This document shows, in pieces, positions 25,430 through 33,630 of a stretch of DNA of 64,000 bases. The DNA lies in assembly GCA_000024525.1 (NCBI GenBank), contig CP001770.1, positions 124,001 through 188,000 of the forward strand, read 5' to 3'. The notes beneath the pieces were generated by a model. That model worked only from the letters and a program-made list of their open reading frames with translations, ran no database searches and was not told the origin of the DNA. The stretch comes from Spirosoma linguale DSM 74. Its GTDB lineage: Bacteria > Bacteroidota > Bacteroidia > Cytophagales > Spirosomataceae. The stretch's first letter is position 1, and the number at the start of each line of letters is the position of its first letter. The translations under genes and the position numbers were made by a program.

Positions 25430-26311
25430 ATGATGCACCCTCATTCCATTTTGCTGGTCATGCTATTATTAGTTGCGGGCGGCTGCACGCCAACTGATCC
25501 GACAGGTCCCGTTCCCATTACTTTTGCTTCGGTACCGCTTCGGGCATCCGTTGAACCCGGACTTATCGACGAAGCGTCGGGTTTAGCCGACAGCCGAACC
25601 ATGGATGGACACCTCTGGGTCGAAGAAGATAGCGGCAACCCGGCTCAGTTGAATTTACTGACAGCGGCAGGCAAATTGGCGGGGCGGCTTTCTCTGCCCG
25701 GCGTTGCCAATCGGGATTGGGAGGACATAGCCGTTGGCCCCGGCCCACAGGCGGGGCTTTCTTACCTGTATCTGGCCGATATTGGTGATAATGGTAAGCA
25801 AAACGACCAGAATTACATCTACCGGTTGGTAGAGCCGAAAACACTGAGTGATCCGATTACAGCCATTGACCGGATTGCATTCCGCTACGCCGACGGGCCG
25901 CGTGATGCCGAAGCAATCCTGCTCGATCCGCTCACCCGCGATCTGTGGATCGTAACCAAAGAGTCGCCCGCAGGCCGGCTTTATCATCTGCCCTATCCGC
26001 AGAGTACGTCCACCGTCTCGACGGCCACATTTAAAGGTGAAGTGCCGCTGAGTCTGGTCACGTCGGGAAGCATTTCCCCCGATGGTCAGCAGATACTGCT
26101 CAAGACGTACGTCAGTGTGTCCAGATGGCCACGCGCAAAGGATGAAACCATCAATGGTGCGCTGCTGAAAGACAACCCTGCCCCGGTTCCCTACCAGATC
26201 GAGCCGCAGGGCGAAGCCATCGCGTTCGATAAAGCGGGCAATGGATTCTTTACCCTGAGCGAGCGGGCCAGTGCCTCGTCGGTTACGCTCAATTATTATA
26301 AACGTCAATAA
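25430..26311 (+). CDS. Lipoprotein with predicted beta-propeller
   Basis: The 293-residue product has a lipobox (LLLVAGGCTP) and a series of strands with motifs such as IDEASGLADSRTMDGHLWV, RDWEDIAVGPGPQAG, YLADIGDNGKQN, and DAEAILLDPLTRDLWIV that resemble blades of a propeller. It is likely anchored at the outer or inner membrane. No enzymatic motif was seen. It sits between the CDF and bestrophin genes. Confidence 0.7.
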   Translation: MMHPHSILLVMLLLVAGGCTPTDPTGPVPITFASVPLRASVEPGLIDEASGLADSRTMDGHLWVEEDSGNPAQLNLLTAAGKLAGRLSLPGVANRDWEDIAVGPGPQAGLSYLYLADIGDNGKQNDQNYIYRLVEPKTLSDPITAIDRIAFRYADGPRDAEAILLDPLTRDLWIVTKESPAGRLYHLPYPQSTSTVSTATFKGEVPLSLVTSGSISPDGQQILLKTYVSVSRWPRAKDETINGALLKDNPAPVPYQIEPQGEAIAFDKAGNGFFTLSERASASSVTLNYYKRQ

Positions 26312-26329
26312 TCCGTCAAGCGTAAGACT

Positions 26330-27229
26330 ATGCTATTGAACCGATCAATTCCCTTACCGTTTTTGCTGGGTAATATCCGCTACGAAGCCTTGTCGGTCTT
26401 TGTGTTTGCCAACCTGATATTTACCCTGCGGCACTTTTTTGGCTTAGAGAGTTTAGTTATCCCCCTGGCTATTCCGGCTCTGATGGGTACGTGCATTTCG
26501 TTGCTGCTGGCCTTCCGCACCAATCAGGCCTACGAACGCTGGTGGGAAGCCCGCGTGGTCTGGGGTGCCATTGTTAACGATAGCCGGACGTTGATTCGTC
26601 AGCTACGCACGTTCCTGCCCGATAAGGCCACGCCTGCGGAAACGATCCAGATTTTTGCCCAGCGCCAAATTGGCTGGTGTTACGTGCTGGGGCAATCGCT
26701 GCGGGGGCAACCCACAGAAGAGCTGGTGAACACGTATCTTCCCCTTTCCGAACAGGCTCCTGTACTGAAAGCCCCGCACCGCCCGCTGGCCATCCTGCAA
26801 GCCCAGGCGGATGCCCTGCAACAATTGGTATCGGCGGGCTACCTAACCGACTATCAACTGGTTCAGGTGGATAGTACGCTAACCCGGCTCACAGACTCGA
26901 TGGGTCGGTGTGAGCGCATCAAAAACACTGTTTTCCCGAAAACGTATACGTTTTATCTCCAGGTTTTCATTGTTCTGTTTACGACCATGTTACCGTTCGG
27001 CTTCGTCGAGAATTTGTTTTTTGTCGAAGTTCCCGTTGTCACGCTGATTGCCTCGGCGTTTTTTTTGATCGAAAAAAGCGCTATTCAATTACAGGACCCC
27101 TTTGAGAACCGGCCCACGGATACTCCCGTAACGGCCATTGCTACAACTATAGCCGCGAATCTTACACAGTTAACTACCGGTTCCCCCGTTGAAAAATCGG
27201 ACGCGTCACCCGTTTACTTTGTTCTTTAA
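26330..27229 (+). CDS. Bestrophin-family (UPF0187) membrane protein
   Basis: This 299-residue protein has the family signature LLLAFRTNQAYERWWEARVVWGAIVNDSRTL near residues 58-90 and a C-terminal region with PFGFVENLFFVEVPVVTL and LIEKSAIQLQDPFENRPTDTP. Bacterial bestrophins form pentameric ion channels. Length is standard. Spacing to the previous gene is 18 bases. Its physiological role here is unknown. Confidence 0.92.
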   Translation: MLLNRSIPLPFLLGNIRYEALSVFVFANLIFTLRHFFGLESLVIPLAIPALMGTCISLLLAFRTNQAYERWWEARVVWGAIVNDSRTLIRQLRTFLPDKATPAETIQIFAQRQIGWCYVLGQSLRGQPTEELVNTYLPLSEQAPVLKAPHRPLAILQAQADALQQLVSAGYLTDYQLVQVDSTLTRLTDSMGRCERIKNTVFPKTYTFYLQVFIVLFTTMLPFGFVENLFFVEVPVVTLIASAFFLIEKSAIQLQDPFENRPTDTPVTAIATTIAANLTQLTTGSPVEKSDASPVYFVL

Positions 27230-27234
27230 TTAAT

Positions 27235-27492
27235 ATGGCACAGGCTTATCACACACTATTGGATTTAATGGGCGTATCGGTCGGGCTAGGCCTGATGGGC
27301 TGGTGCCTTTACCGGCTGGCAATCCTGTTTGGGATCGTTTCGGTCATAAAGCGGGCCAAGAAGACGGGGAGTAAGCTCAATACAGACCTGAGTCAACAGT
27401 CGGGTAAGAACGTTTCCAGCAAATCGCAAAAGCGAACAGCTGCCAGTATATCTCGACAGGCACTTTACAGCGCCCGAAAACACCGGGGCTAA
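27235..27492 (+). CDS. Small membrane protein, hypothetical
   Basis: The 85-residue product has one hydrophobic segment (GVSVGLGLMGWCLYRLAILFGIVSVI) and a very basic Lys/Arg/Ser-rich tail. It starts five bases after the bestrophin stop. Not recognised; a tail-in membrane protein or bestrophin partner is possible. Confidence 0.5.
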   Translation: MAQAYHTLLDLMGVSVGLGLMGWCLYRLAILFGIVSVIKRAKKTGSKLNTDLSQQSGKNVSSKSQKRTAASISRQALYSARKHRG

Positions 27493-27547
27493 TCCTCCTG
27501 ATAACTGGCGTATTCCATAAATATATCCACGATGACCAACCAAAACG

Positions 27548-28172
27548 ATGAATGCGATCTTATATGGAAGTTTAACGCTGAGTATACTCCACGCACTGAT
27601 TCCCAGTCACTGGCTGCCGTTCGTCACCATCGGCCAAACTGAGCGGTGGACTCTTCGGCAAACGCTGACCATCACGGCCATTGCCGGCCTGGCGCACGAC
27701 GTTGCTGGGCGTGCTGGGCGGGCTGGTGAGTCTGGCGGGCTGGCAACTGGCCGAAAACTACCATAGCCTGTCCGAGCGGGCGATTCCGCTGCTGTTGCTG
27801 ACCCTGGGCCTTTGGTACTTAATGCAACATATACGTCACCGGCATGTACATGACCACATCGACGCGGGAGTCGTTCGGAAAAACCGTTCGTTTTCGGCCC
27901 TGCTGCTGTCGTTAGGAGTAGCCATGTTTTTGTCGCCCTGTCTGGAAATCGAAGCGTATTTCCTAAGCGCGGGCGCGCAGGGCTGGGGAGCCGTGATGCA
28001 GGTAGCCCTGATCTACAATGTGATCACGCTGTCGGGGATGCTGGGGATGGTGACACTGGGAAGGCGGGGCTTGAGTCAGGTCAATCCGCACTGGTTCGAG
28101 CATAACGAAAACCTGATTACCGGCCTGACGCTCGTTGGGCTGGCCGTACTTAATTTTTTCATCGAATTCTAA
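27548..28172 (+). pseudogene. Frameshifted multi-spanning membrane protein
   Basis: The first frame reads MNAILYGSLTLSILHALIPSHWLPF...ITAIAGLAH. About base 27695 the next frame takes over as TTLLGVLGGLVSLAGWQLAENY and continues to TAA at 28172. Joining the two would give one membrane protein of about 207 residues with AGLAH-x-TLLG and SPCLEIEAYF, a shape seen in small transporters of the urease-accessory/NicO type. A one-base loss would explain it. Either a real lesion or a sequence error. Confidence 0.65.
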
Positions 28173-28179
28173 TTAGACA

Positions 28180-30195
28180 ATGGCAGACGACCATACCCAC
28201 GAAGACGGTCACGATCACGGTGACGATGTCGAACTAATCGAAGAAGGCACCACACCCGTAGCCGACGCAGCTCCCGCTAAAAAAGGCCCTGAGCAAACCT
28301 GGCGTACCTACGCCCCTGCCGTCATCAGTCTGGTGCTTCTTTTGGGCGGTATCGCGCTGGATAATTATGCGGGGGCCGGGCCGACGTTTCGGTGGTTCAA
28401 AGACCCGATTCGGCTTATCTGGTACGTAGCGGCCTACGGGCCCGTTGGCTGGCCGGTGCTCAAACGGGCCTGGAGCAGCATCCTTCGTGGCGACGTGTTC
28501 ACCGAATTTTTCCTGATGGGTGTGGCAACGCTCGGTGCGTTTGGTATCCGCGAATACCCCGAAGGCGTGGCCGTGATGTTGTTTTATACCATCGGTGAAT
28601 TGTTTCAGGATGCCGCCGTACTGCGGGCGCGTCGCAGTATCAAAGCCCTGCTCGATGTTCGCCCCGACGAGGTGACGGTACTCAAAAATGGACAGGCGCA
28701 AACCGTAAAAGCCGCGACGGTGGCTGTTGGCGATGTGATTCAGATTAAACCCGGCGAAAAAGTAGGGCTGGATGGCACCATGCGTTCTTCTTCAGGTACG
28801 TTTGACACGGCAGCGCTGACGGGTGAAAGCGTTCCCCGCACCATTGAAAAAGGGGAGGCTGTGCTGGCAGGCATGATTAACCGGCAATCGCTGGTGGAGA
28901 TGGACGTAACCACGCCCTATCAGGATTCCAAGCTGTCGCGGATTCTTAAACTCGTGCAGCAGGCCACCGGCCGCAAGGCTCAGACCCAGGAGTTCATTGC
29001 CCGTTTTGCCAAAATCTACACCCCAATCATTTGTTTGCTGGCGGTGCTGATTACGGTCGTGCCGTACTTCTTTGTTGGGGATTACCAATTTGCTGACTGG
29101 TTGTATCGGGGTTTGGTGTTTCTGGTCATTGGTTGTCCATGTGCGCTGGTGATCTCCATTCCGCTGGGTTATTTCGGCGGCATTGGCGCTGGATCAAAAC
29201 AGGGTATTCTGTTTAAAGGCTCCGTGTTTCTGGATTTGATGACGCAGGTCAAAACTGTTGTCATGGACAAGACAGGTACGTTGACCAAAGGCGTTTTCAA
29301 GGTGCAGGAGGTGAAACCAGTTGGTATCGACGCGGCCGAACTGACGCGTTTAACGGCCGCATTGGAAAGTAAATCGACCCACCCGGTCGCCACCGCCATA
29401 ATTGAACATTCCGATAAAGGTCACGAGACGATGTCGGGTGAAGGCGTGGAGGAAATTGCCGGTCACGGCCTAAAAGGGACCATCGAAGGAAAGGAAATGC
29501 TGGCAGGCAATGCCAAACTGCTCCGTAAATTCAACGTAGCGTTTGATGAGGAGTTAACGAAGATTCCGTTTACCATCGTCATGACCGCCATCGACGGGCA
29601 GTTTGCGGGTTATTTCACCGTCGCCGATGAAGTGAAACCCGATGCCGCCGATGCTGTCAAACGGCTGAAGGCCGATGGTATCCGCACCGTCATGCTGTCG
29701 GGCGATAAAGGAGCAGTGGTCGAAGCGGTTGCCAAACAGGTGGGCGTGGATGAGTGGCACGGCGATTTGTTACCCGAAGATAAAGTTCGGGAAGTCGAAC
29801 GTCTTAAAGCTGATTTAGCCGGTAACCCAAAGCGAAGCGTCGCCCGGGCCAAGCTGGCTTTTGTCGGCGATGGGGTGAACGACGCGCCGGTCGTCGCCCT
29901 GGCCGATGTTGGGATGGCGATGGGCGGCCTTGGCTCGGATGCCACCATCGAAACCGCCGATGTCATTATTCAGAATGATGAACCCAGTAAAATTGCTACC
30001 GCCATCGACATTGGCCGGGCCACGCGCCGGATCGTGTGGCAGAATATCACGCTGTCAATGGTAGTCAAAGCCATTGTGCTGGTGCTGGGCGCGGGCGGGC
30101 TGGCCACCATGTGGGAGGCCGTCTTTGCCGACGTAGGCGTAGCGATGCTGGCCATTCTGAACGCCGTTCGGGTGCAGAACCTCAAGTTTAAGTAG
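28180..30195 (+). CDS. Heavy-metal P-type ATPase, P1B-2-like (Zn/Cd/Pb export)
   Basis: The 671-residue pump has TGES (TAALTGESVPRT), a CPC motif in TM6 (GCPCALVIS near residue 317), DKTGTLTKG near 362, a HP motif (STHPVATA) and GDGVNDAPVV. The C-terminal helix ends FADVGVAMLAILNAVRVQN. CPC with this last helix is typical of ZntA/CadA-type pumps. There is no HMA domain; instead the N-terminus is a His/Asp tail (HTHEDGHDHGDD) that may hold metal. It starts 7 bases after the frameshifted gene and is followed at once by a pseudogene. Confidence 0.92.
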   Translation: MADDHTHEDGHDHGDDVELIEEGTTPVADAAPAKKGPEQTWRTYAPAVISLVLLLGGIALDNYAGAGPTFRWFKDPIRLIWYVAAYGPVGWPVLKRAWSSILRGDVFTEFFLMGVATLGAFGIREYPEGVAVMLFYTIGELFQDAAVLRARRSIKALLDVRPDEVTVLKNGQAQTVKAATVAVGDVIQIKPGEKVGLDGTMRSSSGTFDTAALTGESVPRTIEKGEAVLAGMINRQSLVEMDVTTPYQDSKLSRILKLVQQATGRKAQTQEFIARFAKIYTPIICLLAVLITVVPYFFVGDYQFADWLYRGLVFLVIGCPCALVISIPLGYFGGIGAGSKQGILFKGSVFLDLMTQVKTVVMDKTGTLTKGVFKVQEVKPVGIDAAELTRLTAALESKSTHPVATAIIEHSDKGHETMSGEGVEEIAGHGLKGTIEGKEMLAGNAKLLRKFNVAFDEELTKIPFTIVMTAIDGQFAGYFTVADEVKPDAADAVKRLKADGIRTVMLSGDKGAVVEAVAKQVGVDEWHGDLLPEDKVREVERLKADLAGNPKRSVARAKLAFVGDGVNDAPVVALADVGMAMGGLGSDATIETADVIIQNDEPSKIATAIDIGRATRRIVWQNITLSMVVKAIVLVLGAGGLATMWEAVFADVGVAMLAILNAVRVQNLKFK

Positions 30196-30197
30196 CC

Positions 30198-30664
30198 ATG
30201 ACGATTACGCTCTCTACGGTTTTAGCCATTTCAGCAGAAGCTACTTTTGACCAGGTGAAACGCCCGGCATTGCTTCATTATGTGGCCCATCCGTTGATTC
30301 GTTTCCTGCCGATCACCCCTTTTCCAGCCACCTGACAGGAAGGTGCGTATGAGACAGAAATGTACCTGTTTGGCTAAATTCCGCTGGGCCGTCAATACAT
30401 CCGAATCGAACTGCCGCACCAGCCAGCCGATGGTTCGTTTCAGGTGCGCGACAATGGACAAGGCCATCTGGCCAGCACCTGGGATCATTGGATTTTTATT
30501 GAGCCAATCAATGAGGGCCAATGCCGCTACATTGACAACGTGACCATTCGGGCTGGTTTTTAACTGCTTTTGTCTGGGCGTTCGCCCTGGGTTTCTACGC
30601 CTGGCGACAGTACCTCTGGAAACAATTGACACGTTTACATTTTCAACCAATCAAGCGCTTATAA
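30198..30664 (+). pseudogene. SRPBCC-like protein, multiply broken
   Basis: Read in one frame the sequence gives MTITLSTVLAISAEATFDQV and then a TGA at 30333, a TAA at 30375 and a one-base shift near 30560 into LTAFVWAFALGFYAWRQYLWKQ. The restored protein resembles SRPBCC ligand-binding proteins with a C-terminal membrane helix (LPHQPADGSF; DHWIFIEPINEGQCRYIDNVTI). Three lesions make it a pseudogene. It lies in the run between the ATPase and the DUF4198 gene. Confidence 0.75.
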
Positions 30665-30666
30665 CC

Positions 30667-31380
30667 ATGAAAAAGACCATTGCCTCCTTGTTATTCCTCT
30701 TCTTACCCCTGCTCACGCAGGCTCACAGCTACTGGCTCGAACTCAAAGGTTCCGGCAAGGTCGGCGAACTGATGACGGTACAATGCTACTTCGGCGAACT
30801 CGAAAATGGCCTACGCGAAAAAGCCGATAAGTTGGCGGGCATCAAGGCATTCACAGCCTCGGTGCTGCTGCCCGATGGCTCGACCCAACCGCTCACCCTC
30901 GCGCCCGTCGAGAATTGCTATCAGGCGCCGTTTACCCCCGGTATGGCCGGTACGTACCAGGTGCTTTTGGTCAACGACACCCGCGCCGTGCAGGACTGGA
31001 CCAGCCACAAGATGGGTATTGTGCGGCCCCGCGAGTATTTGCGGGCTGTTTGTCAGGTAGGCGGGGGAAGCCTGTCGGCGAAGCCTGTTTATTATCTGGA
31101 CGTAACGCCCCAAACGAGACTTGCGGCCGGCCAACCGGCTACATTGCTGGTTACCAAAGACGGAGCCGCTTATGCCAACGCCCCCCTCAAGCTGACCACG
31201 CCCGACGGGAAGCAGACCAAACAAACTACTGATGCCAACGGCCGGTTAACGCTGACTCCCACCGGAGCCGGGCAATACGTGGTGGATGTGGACTTTATGG
31301 ACAAAATACCAGGGCAATATCAGGGCAAAGCCTACCAGGCCGTGCGGAATAAAACGGCCCTAACCATGGTCGTAAACTAA
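30667..31380 (+). CDS. DUF4198-like exported protein
   Basis: The 237-residue protein has a signal peptide (MKKTIASLLFLFLPLLTQAHS) giving a mature N-terminus with His, HSYWLELKGSG, typical of the family. Beta-rich domains follow (GTYQVLLVNDTRAV; ATLLVTKDGAAYANAPLKL; GQYVVDVDFMD). DUF4198 proteins are periplasmic and often sit with nickel or cobalt uptake genes, so a metal-binding role is possible. It begins 3 bases after the broken SRPBCC gene. Confidence 0.8.
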   Translation: MKKTIASLLFLFLPLLTQAHSYWLELKGSGKVGELMTVQCYFGELENGLREKADKLAGIKAFTASVLLPDGSTQPLTLAPVENCYQAPFTPGMAGTYQVLLVNDTRAVQDWTSHKMGIVRPREYLRAVCQVGGGSLSAKPVYYLDVTPQTRLAAGQPATLLVTKDGAAYANAPLKLTTPDGKQTKQTTDANGRLTLTPTGAGQYVVDVDFMDKIPGQYQGKAYQAVRNKTALTMVVN

Positions 31381-31386
31381 GCATGT

Positions 31387-31599
31387 ATGCAGTTTCTTTT
31401 GGAACCCGTGCTGACTTGTCCGCAGTGCAATCACCAACAGGCCGAACCCATGCCGACCGATGCCTGTCAGTTCTTTTGTGAATGTACAAACTGCACCACG
31501 GTTCTGCAGCCATTGTCGGGCGACTGCTGCGTATTTTGTTCATTCGGAACCGTAAAATGCCCACCCATACAAGCACTAAAGTCGTGTTGCGCTTCGTGA
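31387..31599 (+). CDS. Small Cys-rich protein with GDCC motif
   Basis: The 70-residue protein carries CPQCNHQ, CECTNCTTVLQPLSGDCCVFCSFGTVKCPPIQ and CCAS, at least a dozen cysteines. The GDCCxFCS pattern recurs in small uncharacterised proteins near metal-resistance genes, as far as I recall. Thiol-based metal binding is plausible. It is 6 bases downstream of the DUF4198 gene. Confidence 0.75.
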   Translation: MQFLLEPVLTCPQCNHQQAEPMPTDACQFFCECTNCTTVLQPLSGDCCVFCSFGTVKCPPIQALKSCCAS

Positions 31600-31652
31600 A
31601 CGGACGCATCAGTGCCGTTCCTAGAAAGTGCCGGGCGCGGGTGGTTGGTTGC

Positions 31653-31733
31653 GACGTGGGTGTTGCGATGCTGGCTATTCTGAATGCGGTATGGATGCAA
31701 AACCTGCCAGTTGAGTCGACTCGTTTCATTTAA
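31653..31733 (+). pseudogene. Vestigial C-terminus of a P1B-type ATPase
   Basis: The translation CDVGVAMLAILNAVWMQNL matches the last helix of the ATPase at 28180 (ADVGVAMLAILNAVRVQNL) with mostly third-base differences (31653-31705). Nothing upstream resembles the rest of an ATPase. It looks like the tail of a lost second copy, downstream of the Cys-rich gene. Confidence 0.7.
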
Positions 31734-31815
31734 CTACGTACGATTTGGCCGGACTTATGCCGGCGCTTGCCTGATTTAATGTGTACTTCTGTTCACAACA
31801 ACCGAAAATGGAAAA

Positions 31816-32244
31816 ATGCTCTTTGCTAAAAAAATGCAGCGAATGGATAACTTTACGAACCAACCAAAGCCCCTCAGCCAGCAGGAAGCTAAAGAATTAA
31901 TAAAGCACCTCTCTCAAGAGGAGCCTGCTGACCTGGACAGTGGCCTGTATACCAGGTGCGCACGCACGGTGAGTCGGCTTTGGCTTACAACAGGTCAGCT
32001 TGATGTAGCAGCGACTATTTTTGCAGCGGTTGCCAATCAGGCTCATCAGTTGAACAAGTCCATTGACTGGATCACCAGTGAATTAGGCTTTGAGATTATC
32101 GCATTTCAGGAAAAAGGGAGACGGCAGGAATTAATCCTATACCGACTGAAGGAGGATACAGCCAGTGATGATGCCCTCGATTTGTTCAATGAACGATTGG
32201 TTCGTTTTGGTAGTTGCGACCACACTCGTGATCTATACTCCTAA
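31816..32244 (+). CDS. Hypothetical protein
   Basis: The 142-residue soluble, helical protein (LSQQEAKELIKHLSQEEPADLDSGL; TTGQLDVAATIFAAVANQAHQL) has no recognised domain and no signal peptide. A later ATG at 31834 would give MQRMDNF. It is separated from its neighbours by 80 to 170 bases, so it may have its own promoter. Confidence 0.5.
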   Translation: MLFAKKMQRMDNFTNQPKPLSQQEAKELIKHLSQEEPADLDSGLYTRCARTVSRLWLTTGQLDVAATIFAAVANQAHQLNKSIDWITSELGFEIIAFQEKGRRQELILYRLKEDTASDDALDLFNERLVRFGSCDHTRDLYS

Positions 32245-32418
32245 ACAACAGGGCTAACCGTTGCCGACTCCATCAGTAGTTAACATTTTCTAATTAGCGT
32301 ACAGCATTAGCCCGTGTCAGGTAAGCAGGTAATAGATGATACACACAGAAATTTAGGTTAACAATTCCATCAGGAAATCAAATGCACGAACCACGCGCTA
32401 AAGATCAATCCGTTCAAA

Positions 32419-32823
32419 ATGAAGCCAGTTGAGGGAACCATCGCGGAATTACTGGTGGGCGTAACGGGAAATCAAAAATCGGCCATCATCAACTTAGTAC
32501 TGGGCGTAGCCTCCTGCGATGCCCCGGCCAATGAAGCCGAATTGGATTTGCTGCAAACGTATTTGGACATACTGGGGGTGCCCACGCTGCGACAGGCACT
32601 TGCCCAACTTGATGCCACAGATACTCCAGGTATGCTTAAGGAATTGGCCCTATTAAGCAATAAACAGAAGGAATTGGTAGTCCTGCTGGTGAACAACATG
32701 ATCTGCGTGGATGGACCCGCCAATGAGTCCGAATTTACGCTGGCAACGTACTTGTTCGACCTCATTGGACTTCCGGTTGAGAACTATGTAACCCTGGTCG
32801 AGCAGGCCAATCGTCAAACTTAA
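32419..32823 (+). CDS. Hypothetical helical protein with internal repeat
   Basis: The 134-residue protein contains two similar segments, LGVASCDAPANEAELDLLQTYLDILGVP and VNNMICVDGPANESEFTLATYLFDLIGLP, each with C-x-D-x-PANE. Such C/D-x-PANE helical units recall TerB-like folds, but I cannot assign the family. No signal peptide or membrane segment. Confidence 0.65.
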   Translation: MKPVEGTIAELLVGVTGNQKSAIINLVLGVASCDAPANEAELDLLQTYLDILGVPTLRQALAQLDATDTPGMLKELALLSNKQKELVVLLVNNMICVDGPANESEFTLATYLFDLIGLPVENYVTLVEQANRQT

Positions 32824-32850
32824 TTCGTTTCTCAGAAATCACGATTGACC

Positions 32851-33471
32851 ATGAAGACAATCCTGACGCTGGTTGCCCATGCAGGCAGGCCTAAATTGAG
32901 CCATTCCCGTCGAGCTAAATCGATTGGATTCGCCTTAGTATTCGTACTTCTGGCTGGATCAGCGATTCCAGTCTACGGTCAATTTGGGTACATCATTTCG
33001 GATCTGGTTCCCATTGATTCCCAGTCAGGCGATGTCGTTTACCAGGGAAGAGGTCATGCAAGGGGAGCCTCAACGGTCGATTTATACTCCCGTGCTCAAG
33101 CCTATTTTAAGAAAACGCTTCGCCCTGGATCAGTGGTTGATTTACCCCATCACTCGAAACGAATCGTGCGGGAAAGCGGTATTCTAACCCTAAATGTGTG
33201 GACAGCCGGGGCTGTTCAGCCTCAGTCTTACCGGGTCAGTATTGAGGTAAAAGTACAGGAAGGCCGGTATCGATACGAATTTAGTCGGTTTGCTGCTCAG
33301 CCCGACTCAGTACGGGGCAACCTACCCATCCGTGCCCTTTATCCGTCGGCAAAACGTACCTTTGATATGGATGAGCAATCCGCCCGCACCCTGCAATCAT
33401 GGGATCGGAGTGTCCGGGCCTACATCGCTGGTTTCAAGCACTACATGGCTCAACCATCCGTTGATCAGTAG
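32851..33471 (+). CDS. Exported protein, possibly DUF4468-like
   Basis: The 206-residue product has a basic N-terminus, a hydrophobic signal (FALVFVLLAGSAIPVYG) and a mature region with TVDLYSRAQAYFKKTL, SYRVSIEVKVQEGRYRYEFSRF and the C-terminal SWDRSVRAYIAGFKHYM. The strand-helix form with LYSRAQ-x-W/YF resembles DUF4468 (TBP-like fold). The ATG at 32851 was preferred over a TTG at 32845. Function unknown. Confidence 0.65.
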   Translation: MKTILTLVAHAGRPKLSHSRRAKSIGFALVFVLLAGSAIPVYGQFGYIISDLVPIDSQSGDVVYQGRGHARGASTVDLYSRAQAYFKKTLRPGSVVDLPHHSKRIVRESGILTLNVWTAGAVQPQSYRVSIEVKVQEGRYRYEFSRFAAQPDSVRGNLPIRALYPSAKRTFDMDEQSARTLQSWDRSVRAYIAGFKHYMAQPSVDQ

Positions 33472-33492
33472 CGGGTCGCTCAATGATTTACT

Positions 33493-33630
33493 ATGAGTAG
33501 TTCCAGCCAGCTAGGTACATTAATAGCTCAGGCCCTTCGAGACAAAATCGGTTATACGTCCGCCCCGTACTTTCAAGGGCCTTTTTGGGTTGACCTTCGC
33601 TCAGGAAGTTACCTGAAAATACAGAAGTAG
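33493..33630 (+). CDS. Possible 45-residue small protein
   Basis: An ATG at 33493 opens MSSSSQLGTLIAQALRDK...FWVDLRSGSYLKIQK. It overlaps the 3' end of the convergent Nramp gene by 30 bases, so it may be spurious or a remnant of a longer gene. Confidence 0.22.
   Translation: MSSSSQLGTLIAQALRDKIGYTSAPYFQGPFWVDLRSGSYLKIQK

Noticed and set aside
31482..31733. An 83-residue gene
   Set aside because: Its first half overlaps the Cys-rich gene in another frame and its second half is an ATPase fossil; no single protein is supported.
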